A DNA stretch of 64,000 nt, taken from NCBI RefSeq assembly GCF_027887165.1, contig NC_077233.1, positions 222,365,845 to 222,429,844 of the forward strand, in the 5' to 3' direction. The stretch comes from Monodelphis domestica (lineage: Eukaryota; Chordata; Mammalia; Didelphimorphia; Didelphidae). The notes beneath the pieces were generated by a model that made no database searches, was not told where the DNA came from, and worked only from the letters and a program-made list of their open reading frames with translations. This document shows positions 44,739 through 55,769 of the stretch, piece by piece. Every line of letters starts with the position of its first letter. Position 1 is the first letter of the stretch. Both the position numbers and the translations under genes were made by a program.

Positions 44739-45054
44739 TATTTTATAGGTCCATAAAACCTATGGGTTCAGCAAGAGTTCAGAATGAGCTGAGATTTTAA
44801 TCAGTAGGATAAAGTCTGAAAATAATGGAATCTAAAGATGATTTTTTAAAAAAAGTGAGTTTTTTATGGGTTATAGCTTAAAAAATAGATGCCCAAATTA
44901 AAAGAACAATAGAAATAATAAATAATCCAAATTCAGAATATGAAATAGAACTAGTTTTAAAATAATTAATAAAAGGGCAAAAAAGCAATCTAGCTGTATT
45001 CATATGTGAATTTCAACCAATACTTAAAGAGCAATGAATATCTAAATATACACA

Positions 45055-45625
45055 TTCTTTAATTTTTATAATTTATTTTTTATGTAGAAATAATTTAAAT
45101 TTTTTAATTTTTCAGTCACATGTAGAAACAATTTTTGATAATTGTGTTTTGACATTTTAGAATTCAAGTTTTTTCTCTCCCTTTCCTCCCTACCTCCTCA
45201 AGGCTATGAGTAATACTATATAGGTTTTTCCTTACTTTCATGTGATACATATTTCTGTATTGCTCATGTCATGATAGAAGTCACATATCACACATATAAT
45301 GAAATATCATGAAGGAAATTTAGTGGAAGTTGGCGTGTTTTGATCTGTGCCCAGACTCCAAAAGTTCCTTTTCTGGCTGTGAATAGCATTTTTATCATAA
45401 GTTCCTCATGGTTATCTTGAAGACTTGCTTTGCTGATAATGGTTTAGTCCTTCACAGTTCATAATCACACAGTGTTTTGTTATGTATATATTTTTCTCCT
45501 GGTTCTGATTAGCTCACTTTGCATCAGTTCATATAAGTCTTTCCAGATTTTTCTGAACTCATCCTGTTCATTGTTCCTCATGGAGCAATAGTGTTCCACT
45601 ACAACCATGTACCACAACTTGGTAG
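45055..45625 (-). mobile_element. Old L1 3' end, first of a tandem pair
   Basis: 'gtgatacatatttctgtatt', 'tggctgtgaatagcattttt' and 'agctcactttgcatcagttc' follow the minus strand of an L1 3' end. Confidence 0.65.
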
Positions 45626-46400
45626 AAACCATTTTTACAATTGTTTTTTGATATTTTGCAGTTCAGATTCTCTCCTCCACACTTCCCTAATGTGGTAAAT
45701 ATTCTGATGTAGGTTGTGTCAGCGCTTTCATGTAATACATATTTTCATATTCCCAATATTGTGACTGAGGACACATCACATATGCAATAAAAACTCATGA
45801 AGGAAATAAAATAAAGAATGACATGCTTTGATCTGCAATAAGATTCCAATGGTTTTGTCTCTGACTGTGGATAGTGGGTTCTTTGTTTCATCATGATTCC
45901 TTTGGAGTTATCTTGGAACCTTGTTTTGCTGATAATAGTTTAGTCCTCCACAGTTGATCATTGTATAATATTTCTGTTACTGTATATATTCTCCTGGCTC
46001 TTCTCACTTCACTTTGTATCATTTCATATAAATCTTTCCAGGTTTTTCTGATCATTTCTTATGGTGCTATAATTTTCCATTAGAACTATATACCACAGCT
46101 TGTTCAATCATTCTTCAATTGATGGATACCCCTACAGTTTCCAATTCTTTGCCACTACAAAAGGAACTGCTAAAAATATTTTTGTACAAGCACTTCCTTT
46201 TATCTCTGATTTCTTTGGGATACTGATCCAGTAGTTGTATTGCTGGGTCAAAGAGTATGCATAATTTTATGGACTTTTGGGTATGGCTCCATATTGATTT
46301 CCTGAATGGTTGTATCAGTTCACAGTTCCACTAATAGTGTGTCCTAATGTTCCCACATCATCTCTAATATTTATCTTTTTCTTTTTGGTCATATCAGCCA
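45626..46400 (-). mobile_element. Old L1 3' end, second of a tandem pair
   Basis: The same landmarks restart ('ttttttgatattttgcagtt', 'gtaatacatattttcatatt') and extend further into the ORF2 end ('gatggatacccctacagttt', 'ttgctgggtcaaagagtatg'). Confidence 0.7.
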
Positions 46401-46552
46401 CTCTTAGAGTACATACTTTATTATTAAAAATTGAGAAAGGAAAGGACAGGACAGTACACTTATTTTCTTATGGTTTACTTCCATCTGTGAGATGAAGCTA
46501 TGGCCAAAGATAACGCCAGATAGGGTGTAAAGCAGCTTTTAGAACTCACATA

Positions 46553-46760
46553 AAGCCAAGTTTGGTGGCAAATGCTTATGATTCTTTCAACTAGGGGAGG
46601 CTGAGGCTGATGGATTTCTTGGGATCTCTTTGAATTTGTGAGTTCTCAGCTAGGACCTGAGAGTCTGCATTGTCTATGACCAATAGTCCCACGGGAGTGG
46701 GTTGACTTAAGTAAGGACTATAGGACTGAGGTCAGAAAGAGATTGTTCAGAAAGATTGGA
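46553..46760 (+). ncRNA. 7SL RNA-like sequence, 5' portion (pseudogene or SINE)
   Basis: 'gccaagtttggtggcaaatg' and 'aggggaggctgaggctgatg' match the 5' domain of 7SL, the RNA of the signal recognition particle. 'ccacgggagtgggttgact' and 'tgaggtcagaaagaga' match the middle of 7SL. Many changes make it non-functional. From memory of human 7SL, the piece covers roughly the first 215 nt. Comparison was by eye only. Confidence 0.55.
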
Positions 46761-46764
46761 AGCC

Positions 46765-46962
46765 AGTTCAAGAGAACTAGAATTCTTAAAATACAAAAGG
46801 TAACAGTTGCAATTAAGAGGGAATTTGAATTTTGTCTCAAGATAATGATGTAGATGCATAAGGAACTCACCATGCAACCTAGATTTTAAAAAGAAAAAGA
46901 GTGAAATGAGAGCAATATCAAGAGTAAAATACAAGAGGAAGGTACAGTCTTATAAAATCTAA
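46765..46962 (+). repeat. Unnamed repeat, copy 2, between two 7SL-like segments
   Basis: Homologous to 44528-44738. It lies exactly between the two 7SL-like segments. Confidence 0.6.
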
Positions 46963-46969
46963 TAGAACT

Positions 46970-47185
46970 AAAACTGATTCAGGGTGTGTATTGTCTATGA
47001 CCACTATGAGGGGCCCATAGAAGTGGGGTGCCTAAGGAGGAAGGACCAGTCCAGTCCAGATCATAAACAGAGTAAGTCAAAGCTTCTGTGCCAAAGAGTA
47101 TTGGGCTTAGACTCATGAATAGCCATTCTATTTCCATCCTGGTAGAAATAGGGAGATCTAGTCTGAAAACAAAGGGGAAAACAAC
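46970..47185 (+). ncRNA. 7SL RNA-like sequence, 3' portion (pseudogene or SINE)
   Basis: 'ggggtgcctaaggaggaagg', 'agtaagtcaaagcttctgtg' and 'actcatgaatagccattcta' follow the middle and 3' end of 7SL in order, ending near 'gagatctagtctgaaaa' before an A-rich stretch. It overlaps the preceding segment in 7SL coordinates; both contain 'attgtctatgacca'. They are therefore two copies, not one split copy. Confidence 0.6.
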
Positions 47186-48540
47186 AACAAAAAATTACCT
47201 AAAGATATTCTTAAACATAACTTTACAGGTTTCAGATCATCACTTAAAAGACTGTTGTTCTTCTTCCTGATACAGGAGAGGAGGTCGAGGGGATGATATG
47301 TTTTCATAGTTATCCTAGGGTTTAGGATAATTTAATCTTTGACCCAGAGATCAAAGCTGTTGAAAAACCATGATTCCATTTTTTGGTAATGTGTAAGACT
47401 CATGATTTCACAACATATTTAAAGGACAACTGAATGCAATTATAGAAAACCTTTTATGCTATGGAACAGGGCATCAGTGGAGAAGGGAAAAGGATCTTGC
47501 ATTGAATAAAAGGTGCATGTCTTCTCAGAATAACCTTGATTATTCTTGCAGAAGTCTAGACAAACTCTTGCAGAAAATGCCCTTCAGCCTTGGGCACATT
47601 ATCTTCCAGTCATGGCTGAAAGAAAGGCAGCCAAGCTCTATTTCCATTTCAAATACAATTTCTTAAAAAACAAGTTAATAGACAGGTCATGTCTACATGA
47701 GAAAACTAAAATGTAAGGTAGAACTGAGCAGAAGGTATGAATTAGCTTCAAACTCCCTAAGGGTTATAGGGCCATTACAGAAGGTAAGAGAAGCTTACAT
47801 TCCTTAGACCCTCACTAGGAGATATTGCCCTCTGGGGAGTCAAGATAGTTTGAATTCTCAAGATGGAAGTTCTAGAAGTCTGGAGTTCATTTCCTCCTGT
47901 GAAGGAGAAAAACATTGGTCAGAAGTTAGTCTTGAATTTCATTTTAAAATACAATGAATTAATTGGACCTTCTGAGTTGCACTAGGATAACCTCCCTTGG
48001 GATCTAGTGCATGTTTAAATGGTAATTTCTGGCTCTTGTGCTTTTGGGAAAATATGCTTTCTGGAAAATGTGTTCTCAGATTTGTTTTGCCCTTTGTAGC
48101 CTTATCATGACCTGCTAAAATTTGGGGTCCAGAGCCCTTCAGACATTGAATAAGCATGAAAACAGACAGGAAAGAGGGTTCTGAAAATGGAATTCTTCCT
48201 GGAATTGCTAGAGGAGAAAGGAAAGAGATAGTATTTTTAAAAAAATTTGTGTTAATAAAGGAAACTCTTAGTCAAAGGTTATCCAGCATCACTGCCAGCT
48301 AAACTATGATGTCCTTTTGACTGATAACTAGAATACAATAGGTATCAAGAAACTGACTGGTTACATAGTTCTCTTTGGTCCAGATCCATTCTTTCTGTCA
48401 TCTGTATCCTGAATAATTGTAAATGTCTCCTGCCAGAAAAGGGGAAAAAATAGCTTTTAAAACAAAGCAACATTCTTTCTGCCTTCCCCATAACTTAGTG
48501 GAGGAAAACATTTTTTCTATAATTCTCCAGACTTGGAAAT
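47186..48540. other. Unassigned sequence, possibly an old repeat
   Basis: About 1.35 kb with moderate G+C and phrases such as 'gagatattgccctctgggga'. It may include a retroelement remnant, but I see no ends, no duplication and no gene. Confidence 0.35.
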
Positions 48541-48661
48541 CAGGATATATAGAGTCTGATCCCTGGCTTAGTGACTGTGTAACATCTCTGGATTCTCGAT
48601 TCCTGTGAATTGAGGAGACTAGAATAGATGATCTTTAAAGTCTTTGCCAATTATATAGATA

Positions 48662-48853
48662 TATAAAAATTCTTACCTTATGTCTTAGAATCAATACTAA
48701 ATATTGGTTCCAAGGCAGAAGAGCAGTGTTAGGCAATAGGGGTTAAGTGACTTGCTCATGGTCATACAGCTAGGAAGTGTCTAAGGCCAGATATGAATCT
48801 AGGACCTCCTGCCTCTAGGCCTGTTTCTATTCACTGAGCCTCCTATTGGCCTC
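48662..48853 (-). mobile_element. SINE-A, minus strand
   Basis: The tail complement 'cttaccttatgtcttagaat' through the core 'gacttgctcatggtcataca' to a slightly shortened head. Confidence 0.82.
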
Positions 48854-49343
48854 CCTGACATTATAATTTCACAAATAGATGTAAACTTATTAAAATGATC
48901 TCTAAAACAATCTACAGTCATTTAAGTTTTCATATTTTTATTTGTGGTTGATTTAATAATAGAATATTTAATTTAATCTATTGTCATCTCCATGACTAGG
49001 AAAAATAGCAGTTAATCAATAAACATTTTTAAGGGCATAATTATGTGCCAGGTACTATGCTAAACCCTTAGAATACAAAGAAAGGCAAAAGAAAGTCCCT
49101 GTTCTCAAGAAACTCATAGTCTAACAGGATATACAACGTGAAAAACTACCTGTAAAATCTACTTATAAGTTATATATAAATTGGAAATAATCTCAGAGAG
49201 AAAGTACTAGAATTAAGGTGAAATGGAAAAAGCTTCCTGGAAAAGATGAGATTTTAGTCAGAACTTGAAGGAAACCAAGAGTCAGAAATGAGGAGGGGGG
49301 AGATTCCAGGCAGGAGAACCCCCAGTGAATATTCCCAGAGATG

Positions 49344-49528
49344 GGGGCATCTAGATGACATAGAGGATAGAGTGCCAGGCCTGGAATTGGGAGACCCTGA
49401 GTTCAAATTTGGAGTCAGATACTTCCTAGCTGTATAACCCTGGGCAAATACCAACCTCATTTTCCTAGCCTGTGTGTGCCTTTCTATCTTAGGTTGCTAC
49501 TAAGACAGAAAATAAGGGTTAAAAAAAA
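49344..49528 (+). mobile_element. SINE-A, diverged
   Basis: Head 'gggggcatctagatgacata', core 'gctgtataaccctgggcaaa' and a tail ending in an A-run. Confidence 0.78.
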
Positions 49529-49662
49529 AGAGGAAAAGGAAAATACCCAGGGTCTTCAGATGGCATGTGCTGTTCAAGGAACATCAAAGAGGCAAGTCGC
49601 CTTGGATTGTAGAGAATGTGAGCTAAGTATAAAATGTAAGGAAACTGGAAATGTATGGGAAG

Positions 49663-50424
49663 TGGGGAGAGATACCGTATACACTGCAAGGACTTGGATT
49701 TTGCAAGAAAAACTTATGCAGGAAGGAAATGGAACTTTGGCTAACGATGGGGGATGGGACTGGAATCTCCAGCCAAGAAAAGCAGGGAGACAGTTAAAAA
49801 GGTGTTCTTGTCCCTTCTGAACTGAGAGGGGAAAGAGCAACCTCCCTGAGTTTAGCCTGCTATAATCCCTCAATTGATCTGAAGAGACCCAGATAGCTAT
49901 CTTTCCTCATAAGTGGTGAATAGAGACTTTTTCCCTTGGGGGAAGGCAAGAGACTGTCCACCCAGAAGATCTCCCACCAATACCTTCAAAGCTGTATCTC
50001 CATATCAGGAAATTACACCAGCCTGATTCCACAATGATCTTAAGGGACCCAGGTCCCCAGACCTGAGCCCTCAACTCCTGAAGGGAATTTAGGGTGAAAT
50101 CAGAATTAGAGACTTCCTGTTTTCCCTCTTTCCCTAACCTACTAATCCTAAATCTCTAGACAATAAATAGATCTTTTAGCTTAAAGAAGAACTAAACATC
50201 TCATTCTTCACATGTACTGAGGGGATCAAAGATAATAATTCCAGAGAAGAGGCAGAAACCAGAGATTGAAAGGGATTTTCTCTTACCCTTCAACTCTGGG
50301 TAGAGATCCAGTTTCACTTTCTCTGAGGCAGCTCTGTCTGGGAAAGGAAGTGGTGTTTCTCTTTATCTGTTCCCTCCCTCTCAGAGACCTGTCAAGCTTT
50401 GGTTCCTGATCCCCCTCTAGTACA
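49663..50424 (+). mobile_element. Solo LTR of an endogenous retrovirus (ERV1-like)
   Basis: The element starts TG and ends CA and is flanked by GAAG (49659-49662 and 50425-50428). The surrounding old repeat reads continuously when it is removed. An AATAAA signal at about 50161 suggests plus orientation. No internal region remains. The family is not certain; it shows no obvious similarity to the LTR at 51925. Confidence 0.6.
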
Positions 50425-51117
50425 GAAGGCAAGTTATAGAAGGCTCTGAATGCTAATGGAGTTTATATTTCATCCTGGAGTTGATAGGGAGCTACTGGTG
50501 TCTTTTGAGTTCCAGATGGAATGGGGAATAACATGGTCAGCACTTTGCTTAAGGAAGATCACCTTGGCAGTTGAATGGCAGATAGACTGGATGAGAGGAG
50601 ACTTATGGAAGGGATACTGACCAATCAGTAGACTTGAAATAGTCCAGGCATGAGATGCTGAGGATCTGTACCAGGGTTATGAAAGTGTTAGAGGAGATAA
50701 GGAAGCTCATATTGAATTGTGCCATCACTGGCATGTAGAGGTAACTTTAGCAGATATATTCAAGGTGGGGGAATGGGCTGTTATCAATCACCAATAGCTA
50801 ATTAGGATAACTGACTTTGTTGCTATTATGTAGAGTGAGGGTCAAGTGCTGTTAATCTCTGGGATCTAGGAAGTACCTGGCTGTGTTGTTAGTGAGCTTT
50901 AAGGAATTTCCCCTGGCATGAAGAATGTTTCTGTCCAGGTGAGAAAGAGGGCTAGCAAGGCAACTGCAGAAATAATGTTTTGTACTTGTGCTGTCTTTTT
51001 TTGCATTTTGGGATTCATTGCTAGACTTGGTATGATCCCAGGAGCCAAGGGTCAATTTTTTGATGAGTCCATTCTGAGGCAGCTTAGGCTGCATGACTGA
51101 CTCTCTCTCTCTCTCTC

Positions 51118-51292
51118 TCTCCCTTTCTGTCTTAGATTCAATACTGTTTATCAGTTTCAAGGCAAGAAGAGCAATTGGGGTTAAGTGATTTGCCCAGGAT
51201 CACACAGCTAAAGTGTCTGAGGTCAGATTTGAACCCTGAACCTCCTTTTTCTAGACTTGGTTCTCTATCCAATGAGCCACCAGCCTGCCCCT
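51118..51292 (-). mobile_element. SINE-A after a (CT)n run, with probable target duplication
   Basis: The minus-strand SINE follows a (CT)n run at 51101-51122. Flanks 'ttaggctgcat' (about 51085) and 'ttaggttacat' (about 51293) look like the duplicated target. Confidence 0.82.
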
Positions 51293-51554
51293 TAGGTTAC
51301 ATCCCTAATGAGTCCCTTAGACTCCACTTCATATAAGGGAATGTTGAAATATCAAACAGTTCTCACTACCATTTGAGTATCATATAGTTAGATAATTGAA
51401 TCATTTAAAAATACAGGGTTAAATTTCCAAAACAGTATTCTGTATAAACATACACACACATATATGTGTATATAAATATATAAATACACATACTAATATG
51501 TTTTTCTTCAAATACAAGGAAGACCCTGTTTATATTTTAATATAATCACATCTG

Positions 51555-51773
51555 GTATTGCAGTGGATGGAGATCTGGGTCTGGAGTCAAGGAAGAACTG
51601 AGTTAAAATTAAGCCTCAGACACTTTTATTCTTATTAGATGTGTGGATATAGGAAAGTCAGTTAAAGTTTATGAGCCATCTGTTTTCCTATCTGTAAAAT
51701 GGGGACAACGGATTGTGATTCTTAAATGAGACCATGTATATAATATGCTTTGTAAATTTTATAGCACTCTACA
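51555..51773 (+). mobile_element. MIR SINE
   Basis: 'ggagatctgggtctggagtc' and 'tctgtaaaatggggacaacg' on the plus strand. Confidence 0.7.
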
Positions 51774-51789
51774 AGAGCCAGTTATTATT

Positions 51790-51888
51790 ATTATTATTAT
51801 TATTAAAATCCTCACCTTCCATCTTGGAATCAATAGGAAGTGGCTGAAACCAGATTTGAACCCAGGACCTCCTGTCTCTAGGCCTGGA
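51790..51888 (-). mobile_element. Short internally deleted SINE-A with 16-bp target duplication
   Basis: About 100 nt of SINE (tail complement joined to part of the core and head) are flanked by identical 'agagccagttattatt' at 51774-51789 and 51889-51904. A TTA run of about 25 nt overlaps the left end. Confidence 0.85.
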
Positions 51889-51905
51889 AGAGCCAGTTAT
51901 TATTG

Positions 51906-53003
51906 AGACAATTGGGTGGCACAGTGTGAATTTTAGATTTTCTTCACCCTGATTAAATCTTTAAAATCCTAACAAAACAGGAATGTCTACACCCCTACTT
52001 AAGGATTAAGTGTTGAGGACGATGGCCTATGACCAACATGTGCTATCAAGTCAGAAACAACTGACAGATGCCCTGGGATGTCCTAAGTCAGCTTAAGCTA
52101 CCATTGGTACATGTGAGATGCAGGAAGTGATGTAAAAAATGGTCTATATATTTCGCATCACTTCCTCTCTCTGGCGTTCTTTTCGCGGAGAGGTGGCTCT
52201 GGCTCTTATTGGTGGAGAGATGGCTGGTGGGTAGCATGCTGGGCGTCTTGGCATCTTGGCGTGGCTGCAGTTATTGGCCGGGTTTGGCAGTGAGCGTCCT
52301 TGATGCGGTGACTGGGAGAAGCTTAGTAGTGTGGTTCAGGTGAGGCATCTTCCCTGATCTCTCTCAGAGTTTAGGTTGATTCCTTTTTTTCCTTTACCTT
52401 TCCTAAAAATGCCATCCTCCTAGGAGGCCCCTCATCTTGGAGGAGGCCTCGAGGCTGGAAGGTTTCTGAACCTCCCTTGGCTTAGGCTAGGCCGGAGAAA
52501 TCTTATACTCTTTTCCCTCTCTCTTCTTCTTAATTCCTTCCCTCCATATTAATTAAACCACCATAAAATTCCCAAACTGAGTATTTTTATTGGGATTTGA
52601 ATTAATCCCTGCTGACCATAAGTATAATATATTAGTCAAACCCCCCTAAATTTATCCCTTATAGTCTGGCAACCACGAAGGGACTTACAACAGTGGATAG
52701 AACTCTGGACCTGGAGCCAGGAAGATTTGAGTTCAAGTCCTGCCTCAGATACTTCCTAGCTATGTAACCCTAGACAAGTAATTTAACTTCCATTTTTCTC
52801 AATTGTAAAATGGGGATAATCAGCAATAAGGAGGATTGGAAAAAGATTCCTATAAAAGATGGGATTTTACCTTGGACTTGGAAGCCAAAGATAGAAATGA
52901 GGAGGGAAAGCACCTACCTCTCAGTGTTGTTGTGAAGAGCCCTTGAGATAATATTTGGGAAAAAGTGCTTAACATAATGCCTGGCATAGAGTGGGTGATT
53001 AAA
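51906..53003 (+). mobile_element. MIR-type SINE split by a solo LTR
   Basis: The head (51906-51924, 'caattgggtggcacag') continues at 52694 ('tggatagaactctggacctg') and runs to the 3' end 'aatgcctggcatagagtggg'. Besides the LTR there is an 80-nt piece (about 52825-52905) resembling the middle of 'family B'. Confidence 0.72.
51925..52689 (+). mobile_element. Solo LTR of an endogenous retrovirus (ERV1-like)
   Basis: The LTR starts TG, ends CA and is flanked by ACAG (51921-51924 and 52690-52693). It sits cleanly inside a SINE. A TATA-like 'gtctatatatttc' lies at about 52142-52154, and the region just after it is the most CpG-containing part of the local sequence. No internal genes remain. The family is unnamed here. 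Confidence 0.72.
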
Positions 53004-53015
53004 AAATTGTTTATT

Positions 53016-53293
53016 GCTATCCACATTCAAAGAAAGAACTGTGGGAGTAGAAACACAGAAGAAAAACATTTCCTTGATCACATGGTTCGATGGGGATATG
53101 ATTGGGGACTCTATCAATGATCACTCTATTGCAAATTTTAATACTATGGAAATAGGTCTTGATCAATGACACATATAAAACCCAGGGGAATTGCTTGTTG
53201 ACTATGGGACAGGGGTGGGAGGAGGGTCGGGAAAGAACATGAATCATGTAAACATGGGAAAATATTCTAAATTAACTAACTAAATAATTTTTT
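53016..53293 (+). mobile_element. L1 3' UTR with 12-bp target duplication
   Basis: The forward L1 3' UTR ('agaactgtgggagtagaaac' to 'gggaaaatattctaaattaa') is flanked by 'aaattgtttatt' (53004-53015) and 'aaattgcttatt' (53294-53305). It entered the end of the MIR-type SINE. Confidence 0.88.
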
Positions 53294-53394
53294 AAATTGC
53301 TTATTCCCTTCCCTTCCCTTCCCTGTACTTTCCCTCAGTAGAGCATGTGGATCAAACTTTTTCCCCAGTAGTGAGATGAATCACCATATTGTAT

Positions 53395-53490
53395 AGTGTC
53401 AGATGGGCCCTTAGATACCATTTAATTTATCTTTCTATTTTACAAAGGAGGAAGCTCAAGGTATCACAAGTAATAAGTGGCAGAACTTTG
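53395..53490 (-). mobile_element. MIR SINE, fragment
   Basis: 'tattttacaaaggaggaagc' and 'acaagtaataagtggcagaa' on the reverse strand. Confidence 0.55.
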
Positions 53491-53794
53491 TTTGCCCGGT
53501 GCCTTTTGCACTGTCTTTACTGGTCTTGCTTTTGATCAATAGGATTTATTTTATGTTAATGACCCTACCATTCTCTCAGAAGCTAAATCATTCTAGGTAT
53601 ATAGAAATCTGGTAGTGGTGGGCAAAGGAGAAAGATGTCAGACTTCAAAAATTCTCATTGCTAGCCCTTTCCTGCACTCAGACTGCAAGCACCCACATCT
53701 AAGCCCTTATCACCTCATGCAGAGGAGAACAAACCTATCTATCTGCCTGTGTTCTCTTCTCTAGCCCATTCTAAACACTGCCATGGCATAATTC

Positions 53795-53925
53795 TTAGGA
53801 TCTAGAGCTGAAAGCACTCTGGAAGTCTATCTAGCCCAACCTCAAGCAAAACACCAGGAGGTTAAGTGATGGGTCCAAGGTCACATAGTAAGTTCAGAGT
53901 TAGATTTGATCTCCAGATTCTCTGA
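53795..53925 (-). mobile_element. MIR SINE, fragment
   Basis: 'ggttaagtgatgggtccaag' and 'gtcacatagtaagttcagag' on the reverse strand. Confidence 0.55.
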
Positions 53926-54054
53926 GACTACAATGAGTTTTCTTGATATAGGGCCAAAATGCCTTGTAAGTACTTCCTAAAATGATGCTTGCCATGAGTG
54001 TTACTTCCTGATGAAATTTGTTTCCCCTTTGCCCTTGATGCTTTGACTTTTCTT

Positions 54055-54340
54055 AGAAATCTTCCATGATCTGACCTCTCTCTTTCTGCCCAAATTTGTC
54101 TCTAATACTTCCCCAAATCAATCCTCTATTCCAACTAAGCTGATCTTTTCAATGCCCTGCAAACATGCCATGCTCATTGTGATCCAGTGCCTTTATTCAT
54201 GCTTGACTTCTCACCTGGAATGCTTTCTTCCCTCCTTTCTTTTCTCAGAAAAAGTTGCTTATCCAAGCTCTTTCTTTTATGCCATTTTTCAAGGTCCAGC
54301 TTGACTCCCATCTCTTCCATGAAGCCTTTTTGTATATTTG
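54055..54340 (+). mobile_element. L2 LINE 3' part
   Basis: 'ctcacctggaatgctttctt', 'aaggtccagcttgactccca' and 'tccatgaagcctttttgtat' are the classic L2 3' coding end. Confidence 0.75.
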
Positions 54341-54950
54341 TTTTAACCTTGCTTAAATATTTAAATATTCATTTTATTAGTATCTTTTGTCTTGATATTA
54401 CCTAGATTTTCCCCTTTATTGCTTTTCTTCTTTCTTCTAAGAGAGCACTTCTTAGAACAGAATTTTTCTGAAAAATAAAAAAATCAACATTAATTGTTAT
54501 AATTATTGTTAATTTAATTATGTTTAACATGGCAAAGGCAAAATGGTGTCCATATTTGCATGACTCAGTGAGAAAAAAATGATTCAGAAGACTCAAAGAG
54601 AACAGGCTGAATCAACTGGGCAACAGTAAAGTTGGGGGGAGGCGTTTATAAAACTAGGTAATGGGTATTTTTCACAGGGAGTGTCTGAGTTTAAGCAAAA
54701 AGTTTACTCTTTTGTCATGATTAATGACCTAGTTTAACTTTCTTGATCTTCCAAATGAATTTCAATCCTTGGATACCTCTCACAGACCTCTGTTGCCTTC
54801 TGAATAAGAAATTATGACAATGAATATCAAAGCTTTCTGCAGGTTTTGATAACAAATTGATTCAAAAACATCAGAAATAATTTTTTTTCCATAATTTAAA
54901 TTCTAGTAACTGAAAAAAAGTTATCCTTTGGGTTAAAAGTGAAACTTGTA
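54341..54950. other. No feature recognised
   Basis: A/T-rich intronic DNA. Confidence 0.4.
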
Positions 54951-54951
54951 G

Positions 54952-55155
54952 GGAGCAGTTAGGTTGCTCAGTAGACTGAGTCAGGCTTAGAGAGAGGATG
55001 TCCTGGGTTCAAATCTGGCCTCTGGCATTTCCTAGCTGTGTGACCCTGGGGAAGTCACTTTGCTTAGTCCTTAACATTCTTCCATCTTAGAACCAATATA
55101 GTGCCATAGAACCAATATTGTTTCTATGGCAGAAGGTAAGGGTTTAAGTAAAAAA
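54952..55155 (+). mobile_element. SINE-A with local duplication
   Basis: The head 'gcagttaggttgctcagtag', core and tail are present. Near the 3' end 'atagaaccaatat' is partly doubled. Flanks 'gtgaaacttgta' and 'gtgacctttgta' may be the target duplication. Confidence 0.8.
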
Positions 55156-55356
55156 GTGACCTTTGTAGTCATAATTCCAAGTTTATATATGAGAAGCTTC
55201 ATATGTTCATGTATTGACTTATAAGTGTCTTTTATCAAATGAATAATCAAGGTTGAGTTAAACAAATTAATGTGTTTATGTATATTTATATGCAAACAAT
55301 AGCTTTCTAGAACATATTAGTTTCAATGCTACATATAATCTAAAATAGATATTCTT

Positions 55357-55597
55357 AAATTTTTTTAATTTAAAAAAGATTAAAAAGTTACTATTTAAAA
55401 ACCCCTACCTTTTATCCTAGAATCAATACTGTGTATTAGTTACAAGGCAGAAGAATAGAAAGGGCTAGGCAATGGGGGGTTAAGTGACTTGCCCAGGGTC
55501 ACAAAGCTGGGAAGTATCTGAGGCCAGATTTAAACCCAGGACCTCCTGTTTCTAGGCTTGTCTCTAAATTTCCTGAGTCAACTAGCTGCCCCACCCC
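55357..55597 (-). mobile_element. SINE-A with 15-bp target duplication
   Basis: Flanks 'aaaatagatattctt' (55342-55356) and 'aaaataggtattctt' (55598-55612). The A/T-rich tail on the left is unusually long (about 40 nt). Confidence 0.88.
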
Positions 55598-55769
55598 AAA
55601 ATAGGTATTCTTTACATAAAAACTTTGTGGAGACTACAGTATATCCAAGTTGGATTCATACCAAAAGATAGTTAAGCATTAAGAAAACTAGCATAATTAA
55701 TCTTATAAATAATGAAGACACCAAAAATCATGTAATAATTTTAACAGAGACTGAAAAAGCTTTTGACAA

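Larger units (their letters stand above)
49010..50760 (+). mobile_element. Old interspersed repeat ('family B'), long copy with two nested insertions
   Basis: The three parts 49010-49340, 49545-49662 and 50425-50760 read in order: 'aagcttcctggaaaagatga', 'cttggattgtagagaatgtg', 'ttcatcctggagttgatagg', 'aaatagtccaggcatgagat'. A SINE-A and a solo LTR separate them. The class of this repeat is unknown to me. Confidence 0.65.

Noticed and set aside
49574-49873. 99-114 codon frames at 49476-49873
   Set aside because: They run across a SINE, an old repeat and the start of a solo LTR.
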